DNA of 64,000 nucleotides from Klebsormidium nitens. Lineage: Eukaryota > Streptophyta > Klebsormidiophyceae > Klebsormidiales > Klebsormidiaceae. The notes under the pieces were generated by a model. It had not been told where the DNA came from and ran no database searches. It was given only the letters and a program-made list of their open reading frames with translations. A program made the translations under genes and the position numbers. The stretch's first letter is position 1. Each line of letters opens with the position of its first letter. This document shows, piece after piece, positions 57,734 through 64,000 of this stretch. The stretch is from NCBI GenBank assembly GCA_000708835.1, contig DF237201.1:1-64000 (forward strand). The letters are read 5' to 3'.

Positions 57734-60700
57734 GGTTGGGGTAAGCATAGGCATGCAGTCTATGCTCTTTGGGGTAGAGCTAGCGGAAAGGTTCTGCACA
57801 CACAATTGCTCGCATAGACACATGTCTGAACACGTGGAAGATATCTACAGTTGTCTGCAGTCTCTGTGGTTCTAAGAAAACATTCATTGTGAAATGGAGC
57901 GGATCATATTTTCACATCAGAGGTTTTTGATATTCTCTCGATCTTCTTCGTCAGAGTCATGTGTCGCATGATATGTGCCTCCTACGACCATCCCGACTGA
58001 TCGTCGAAGCGTTTCAGGTTGTTTTTGCTCTGCGTTTGTCGGTTTGTTCCTCTGGCTTGTCCATCGCCGCAAGTTGCGGTTAGTTTCCTCTTGTGATTGT
58101 CGTAATGTTGTGACACTTCTTTGGCCTCTCCCTCCAAGGCTTGCGTCCAACCCCAGCTTTTTGCTGAGCATGCCTTGCTGCGATGTGGAAATTTGGAAGG
58201 CTTCTGTTCGTCGGATTTGTCCGTCCTTCCATCCTTCCATTCTATTGCTCAGGCGCGCCAACGCCCGACTTTTGACACGTCGATTGCAGCATCAGGCGTA
58301 ATGAGCATGTCTTTTCGCAGATCGTAAGTAGACCGTAGGTGCTGGACCGACTTACGAGTGAGTCAAATGCTGTCTACTTTCTCAAAGAGCTGTTGCGCTT
58401 GAAGTGGCTTTGAAACTGTTCCCTCAACGGTTGCAAGTTGGCATTAAGTGCCACCACCCATCGTTGACCCCGTTTTGCATCGACGGGGTCAGCGTTGGGC
58501 ACTGCCCTAACTTGTGCAGACAATGGTTCCTGAAGTCCTGCAAACCTTGAAGTTTCTGAGCTTTGTACTAAAGCCATCACGCATGTTAGCCTGGTCAATT
58601 ATAGCAGTGAGAGAGCAGAGTACATTTTGGGCGCCCCAGTTGAAGCCCAAACATTCTTCCAGGACTTTGAGGCTATACTAGCTGTGATGCTGTCGACTAA
58701 GTGTCTACAGCTTTTCTTGAGACTTTTTCTCACCAAGATTTGGAGACGTGCCTTTCAAGTTCTGAGAGTCCACCGATATACCTCCTTTCGTTTCAGCAAT
58801 GGTTGCCGATCAGAGGCAAAGGCTAGTCATCTGTCCTGATTACGTGTTATGCTTGACCCGTTAGTCCTACTGCGTTTGGCTTGGTTGTGGAGCTCAAGAC
58901 TGGGAGCTTAAGAGAGTTGTTTCTTAAGGAGTGATTGGGTTCGACAATCTGCATTCATGGAGCGCAGGAATGGCAGCGCAGCCCGAACTTCATCGTCCTG
59001 ACTTTCTAAAAGGCCCTCAACAGTCGCTCAAGCAGCTGGCAATGATGCGCCCGCAATGCTCCGCCTTCAGCTGATAGCAAAGGCGGATGTCTCTTCAAGA
59101 TGGCTCTTCAAGCTGACACAGAAGCCGGATTCGCTGATCTTTAATTTCCGATAATCCTTCCTTTTCAATTCGCAACCCCGTCATTGGCGGGGCTCTTTTT
59201 GGTTGGACGATCGAACTGACGTCCTGTGCGGTTTGTCCCTTTTCTGAGGCTACCGCTGACGTGAGCAGACAATATATCAATTCGAACTTGATTATGCGTT
59301 GGCTTAGCGTCGTTTTCAACGATACGTTGCCAGTGGAAGCGCCTGTTTCTACTCACGATGTCCTCGCTGCTCTCCCAATAAGCTCGAACCTCAAGCATTA
59401 AGTCTCGGCGCTTTTGAGAGTGACAACCGCCGTGCCTTACCCGCTTTCTAGGAACTAGGAAGGTGGCAATGACCAGACTGAAAGCTGGGTTTGAGTTTCT
59501 TCCGTAGGAGCTCAACGATATTTCTTGCTTATGAAGCCAACTTCTCTGCTTCCGTCTTTGCTGCTATTCGTTTCATCCTTCTGAAAATCCAACTTGGATA
59601 TAGGGCCGCTCCCGTCCTTTCGTCCGCCGTGCTATTCCGCAGCCCTAGCAATTGCAGCTGCCCATGTGAACGGCCCGGTAACGTGGTTGGCTGCAAGTAC
59701 AACGTCTCATATAACCTGAAAGCCTGCTGTGAGATTAATTTTACCTGTTTGTTCTCCCTTCCGCTTCAACCTGGTTCAGCCTTGTGCATTGAGTGACTGT
59801 GTCGTGTGCGATGCGCCTCAAGATGTCCGCCTCAACGGGTTGTGTCCGTTGCACATCGGCGTTGCGAATTAGCTCTGATTCCCAACCAAAGGTGTTTCAC
59901 TTCCCGCGCCGAGAGTATTCTATCTAGGAGGAGGGACGTGTCGCGTATGAGATCTAAGTTCTGGCAGCTTGCATCTCCATCCTTCTGAGAAGCACCTTCT
60001 GTCACGAGATCAGTCCATCTGTTGCTAAATCACTTTACTGAGATCTAGGTCCTGTTGTAGTCCATGTAATTTGAAGAGCGACCAGTATTTTTTCAGTGCG
60101 ACTTGGTCTGCTGTGCTGGAAGTCTCGGATGACCGCCCAATGAAGTGTATCTCTGATGTTCCTGTGGTTGGCTCACTTTGACCCACATCGGCCCCAGGCT
60201 TCCGCTGTTTCAGATGGCTGTGATGACCAGTGCTTGTCTCCAGAGACTCCACGACAGCAGAGAATTCTGACCAATGCCTCTTAAGCCCAGTGAATCTGCT
60301 TAAGGCGACTGTTGTTCTCAGTACGTCCTCAGGCAGAAAAGCTGTTGCATGAATTTATCTAGTCTACTTGTTGTCAAGTATCATCCTCAAGATTACTTGG
60401 ATACGAGACCGGACCTGAAGCAGTGAGGGGAAAGAGAAGGCAGGAACCAAGAAGCGGGCGGTCGCTCAATCTTTGCAAATCTTAAAGAGTGGCAGACTGG
60501 CTTCAGAATTCTGCAGCAATCACTTAGGATCCTCTGAAGGATCCTCGACATCCTTCATCTTTTCCCGGGGTTGGCATCCTGAGGTCAAATGAACATGCAG
60601 CGTCTCTTTGGATGACCCCGCGGGGGTCAGTAAGTTCACTCACGTAACGGAAATACATGCATTCTGAGTCGATCGTAGGATATATGCATTGACACTTTGA

Positions 60701-61029
60701 ACTTTCAAAGTGCCCACTCTTGCTTGAGCGCCCTCAAATGATCTGGCCACGCATGGGTTGTCAAAAGAAGACTGTGTCTCACGGAGTGGCGATGTAATAG
60801 CAGACTGCCCGCAATCAGACAACGAAGTTACCCACTTACCTGTTGCTCGAAGACGTAAAATGGAGATTTGAATCGACGTGTTTCCTCAGTCGCGGCGCGT
60901 CAAAGAGCTACCTTCAAGCAATTGACATGTTTCATCTGCACCTCACTACCTTTTGTTATGAAAAGACAGGCCTGGTCTATAGTCCTCGCAGATCTTGTCA
61001 TTTTGATGAGACATTGACAAGGGGCAGTG
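57734..61029. other. Gene-poor region with decayed repeats
   Basis: No gene with a coherent exon chain could be built. On + at about 57990-58085 the frame DRRSVSGCFCSAFVGLFLWL followed by VHRRKLRLVSSC recalls the copia RNase H motif (DRRSTSG, then SKRQ..VALSS) but needs frameshifts. I treat it as a possible retrotransposon remnant. Nothing else was supported. Confidence 0.35.
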
Positions 61030-61035
61030 AGCTCT

Positions 61036-61618
61036 GCAGTTCGTGAGCACTCCGGCTCACTCTTGAATTCAATTGCGGAGTCTCTGCGAAGCCCTGTTGA
61101 TTTGTGTGCTACCCAGCTACAAGAACGGCTCTGTCAAGCATGTCAAGCACCCCAAGACTGCGCCAGACAATACATTTTATGCAACTGTCGTCCTGCGTGC
61201 TTTGCACTTTGCAGAAGATTTACATCCAGTTCGATGATTAGGCCTGCTCAACACGAGCTGTTTTGCGGGGCTAGCCCCGCAGAACGAGCTCGTTCTGCAA
61301 GAAAGCCCGATCTGCTTGCGTGTCGACGCTGCCTATGTGGGTCGTCCGTCGTATGTCTCAGATGCGAATATCTCTGCCTTAATCCCCTCGACGAAGGTGA
61401 TCAAAGATGACGTTGAAGAAGCATTGGGCGGGTCGTGCCACCTCACGGGCTCATTGGATGTGGGCGGTGACCGATGGCCACATGTCGATCATGGTAAATT
61501 GAACTTGTTACTCTCCTGTCTGTTTTACGAGTCTGAGTCTGCTGTATTTCAAATGGTTGACAACTTCGTAATGGCAGCGGCTGGCGATGATTCCGCGCGA
61601 CTCAACCTAGCTACTTGA
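61036..61618 (+). pseudogene. Repeat-family coding remnant, copy A (unknown protein)
   Basis: On + a frame from ~61083 reads PSYKNGSVKHVKHPKTAPDN and then TFYATVVLRALHFAEDLHPV before a stop near 61235. A second frame resumes VDAAYVGRPSYVSDANISAL and ends GDDSARLNLAT* at 61618. Copy B at 63645 shares both parts, so this was a protein-coding repeat. I recognise no family. Confidence 0.5.
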
Positions 61619-63640
61619 GCACCAAATTTTATTGCGGAGGCTCATGCAGGTGAGGAAATAAGGAAAGGTCTCATGAAGCCAGCCTAATCTATCATACACT
61701 TAGGCCATCGCAGACCCATCCAGACGGCATTTGGGTTGACAGACTGCGTGCAGTACTTGCAGACTGGCAAGCGCCACATGTTTCCATGCAGTCATATCGA
61801 TCTTGCCCAAGTGCTGCGTTCCTGTCCTGTTAGAAGATTGTACGTACGCTGATAAGTTTCAAGGCCGGAAAAGCTGGGAAGATTTGGAAGAGTTATTATT
61901 TCCTTCAAGCCATCGTCGGTGATTTACCACCAAAACAATCCGAGATCGTTCGAATCAGTTGATCCTCGTTTTGGCTTTTGCACCTGTAGGCTTGTTTTGA
62001 TTGTCTAAATGTCCCTTGTAGCTGTAGATAAAGATAATGCTTTTCCTTCGTGCTAGTAGCTAGGGGCCAGATGCTCTGCGTGTCAACGTCAAGCTTCGCG
62101 AGCCGCATACTTGATCTGCACAAAGCCGCTTGGCAATGACAGCGCCACCCACGTTTTGGGCAACCTGGTTGGCGCCTAGCGGGCTTCTCTGCAAGACGGG
62201 CACTGAAGCCAGACGGGCACTTTAAGATGCTTCGTGTGAGGTCCTGCAAAGCACTTGATTGTGTTGCGTGTTGGGTAGAATCAGAGACCAATTCGCTTCA
62301 TACCATTGACTGCGATTAAGTGCGGTCAAAAGGTGCCTTCAGCAAAACGGTCGGTCACCAGATGCGTGGACAGATTAGTGCAGCCGCTTAGCGCTGCCAG
62401 TATCAGAGTACCTTACGCCCCGTGTATGTTGAATTTTTTCGATCTGCAGGTTGATCCACGTTAATTTGCGTCCATTTTGGATCAGACTTGATTTGCTCCA
62501 GTTTTGCTAGGACGCGGAATCTTGCTTCTCGTCCGCCTGATTTCCTTGGAGATGCGGAAATGATCGGCGGTTTGACACAATTACGGCCGCCGAATAAATG
62601 CTTGGCAGCGAACCGGAAAGATCGTTCTCGTGCAGGATTCAAGAAAAACCTTTGACGGTCTGGATTTCAAAGAAGCTACGGTGTACATTTCCTGTATACT
62701 TGTTAATATGCTTTCCATCTGGAAAACGCAGTTCGCTCTCAATCGCTGTCCCGTAGCTTCGCTTATAGGGTCCTGGAGTTCCACCTGCTATCTTGCAGAC
62801 CACACGTAGCGCCCCAGGGGTTGCCAACTCAAGTGGCTATGCTGACTGGTCGTGTCTTTATTGCAATGACGGAGACTGCAGTGACTGGGCGTCCTATCTG
62901 AGCCATGTGATACCGCTCCCTTATACAATTTTCGTTCTTTTTGCCAACTTAACTGAAAGACGAACCCAGGGTGTCGCAAGTTCTCAGTCTACTCGCTGGC
63001 AAGGATTACTGAGTCACTCTCTCACTGGAATCGTACGTTCTGCGAAACCCGACGGGAAAGGCAAGGAAGGGGTATAATTGCTAAATCTGCTGCCACTTCT
63101 TGGATTCCTCGATTCGTTTGTTCGCCTCCCTGCTGAGCAGAAAATTTCGGGAGGCTTTGAAAGTGGTCGACTTTCCCTGGTACTAGAAGTACATGTGACG
63201 ACGTCTAAGCAGCGTCCTTTGGGCGATCTTGCCAGCGCACTCCCTCGCAGTATACGGTTGGTTCTTTTCAAAGATTGGACAGATCTACAGTCACTTTCGC
63301 GAGTTGAAATGCCTCACTTCAACCGGATGCAGTGCCTTGTAATCTGACACCCCACTGACTGAGGACTGTACGTCGTTGAGCGGCCAGTGTCATTAAAGTT
63401 ATATCCGCTTACGAGCATACGTCACCGAAGGCGCCCATTAAATTCTTGCTCGGATTGTCCAGAACATTCATTGACAGTTGAGTGCAATTGTTGCGATAAT
63501 CCCCTAGAGACACTGCGTTGATGCAGTTCTGATGTCTGCTTTCTGTTGTTGGAAGGCATTGAAGTGGTCGTAGAAAGTTGGAAGGCATTAAAGTGGTCGT
63601 AGGAAGACCGACAAAGTATTTCTGATAGACCGACAACGGG
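61619..63640. other. Gene-poor stretch between repeat copies
   Basis: Only short, scattered open frames without recognisable motifs. No RNA gene was seen. Confidence 0.45.
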
Positions 63641-63644
63641 CAAT

Positions 63645-64000
63645 GACTCTTGCAGTTCCTGAGCACTCCCTCTCAGGCCATGCAGAATGGTAGGAATTAT
63701 GAAGCCCTGGAAAAGTGTGTGCTTAATCAGCTACGAGAACGGCCTTTCTCAAGCACTCCAAGACTGCGCCAAACAATGGATTCCACGCAGCTGTCGTCCT
63801 GTGTGCTTTGTGGGGGCTTCAAATTTAAAAGCTTTAGGTTCAGTTTGACAATCAGACCTGCTCAATACGAGCTGTGTTTGCGGGGCTGCTTATCCAAGAA
63901 GCCCGGTTGGATTGTTTTTGACGCTGCCTAGCTATCTGGGCTGTCCGTCGTTTGTCTCAGCTACGAAAGTCTCTGCCTTCAGTCCTCTCGTCGAAGGTGA
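63645..64000 (+). pseudogene. Repeat-family coding remnant, copy B (cut by window end)
   Basis: Bases 63650-64000 align with 61036-61400 over their length with indels. For example KHSKTAPNNGFHAAVVLCAL here matches KHPKTAPDNTFYATVVLRAL in copy A, and a YLGCPSFVSATKVSAFSPLV frame matches YVGRPSYVSDANISALIPST. The frames are interrupted. Two short direct repeats (TTGGAAGGCATTAAAGTGGT-like, 63550 and 63579) lie just before it. Confidence 0.55.

Noticed and set aside
57990-58110. Intact copia retrotransposon
   Set aside because: Only a short RNase H-like string with needed frameshifts; no integrase, protease or LTR pair seen.

Overview
The window reads as nuclear DNA of a photosynthetic eukaryote with intron-dense genes, most plausibly a green or streptophyte alga (Klebsormidium-like is only a guess). 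It has GT-AG introns of a few hundred bases, a chloroplast photosystem II assembly factor with a thylakoid Tat signal, a plant-type mitochondrial ferredoxin and a ciliary/centriolar CEP104. Every exon chain given below was built by hand from splice signals and codon phase. The lengths of all complete genes sum to whole codons.

Layout. 1-9.4 kb: three paralogous single-pass SPFH/band-7-like membrane proteins, two on + (the first cut by the window edge) and one on - between them. 10.3-13.1 kb: a class II haloacid-dehalogenase-like HAD protein (-). 14.2-23.5 kb: CEP104 (12 exons, +). 24.9-26.8 kb: psb27 (-). 27.5-33.6 kb: DCAF13/SOF1 (10 exons, -). 34.1-53.2 kb: a nest of DNA transposons. 53.4-57.7 kb: mitochondrial adrenodoxin-type ferredoxin (+). 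57.7-64 kb: decayed repeats and pseudogene fragments.

Two things stand out. First, the 19-kb block between the divergently transcribed DCAF13 and MFDX genes is a Russian-doll transposon. The outer pogo/Tigger-like element has perfect 26-bp terminal inverted repeats flanked by TA, and its transposase has been split by three different DNA elements. Each inner element has its own inverted repeats and a target-site duplication, and at two of the three junctions the host reading frame closes exactly when the insert is removed. One inner element (11.5 kb) carries a six-exon gene for a ~1,900-residue protein with B-box-like zinc clusters, a DDE-like core and a PHD finger. I cannot place it in a named transposase superfamily.

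Second, unrelated host genes (two SPFH genes, CEP104, DCAF13, MFDX) repeatedly show tandem duplication of segments of about 105-175 bp that include an exon edge. The copies lie in introns, often still carry splice signals, and in MFDX form a complete alternative terminal exon.
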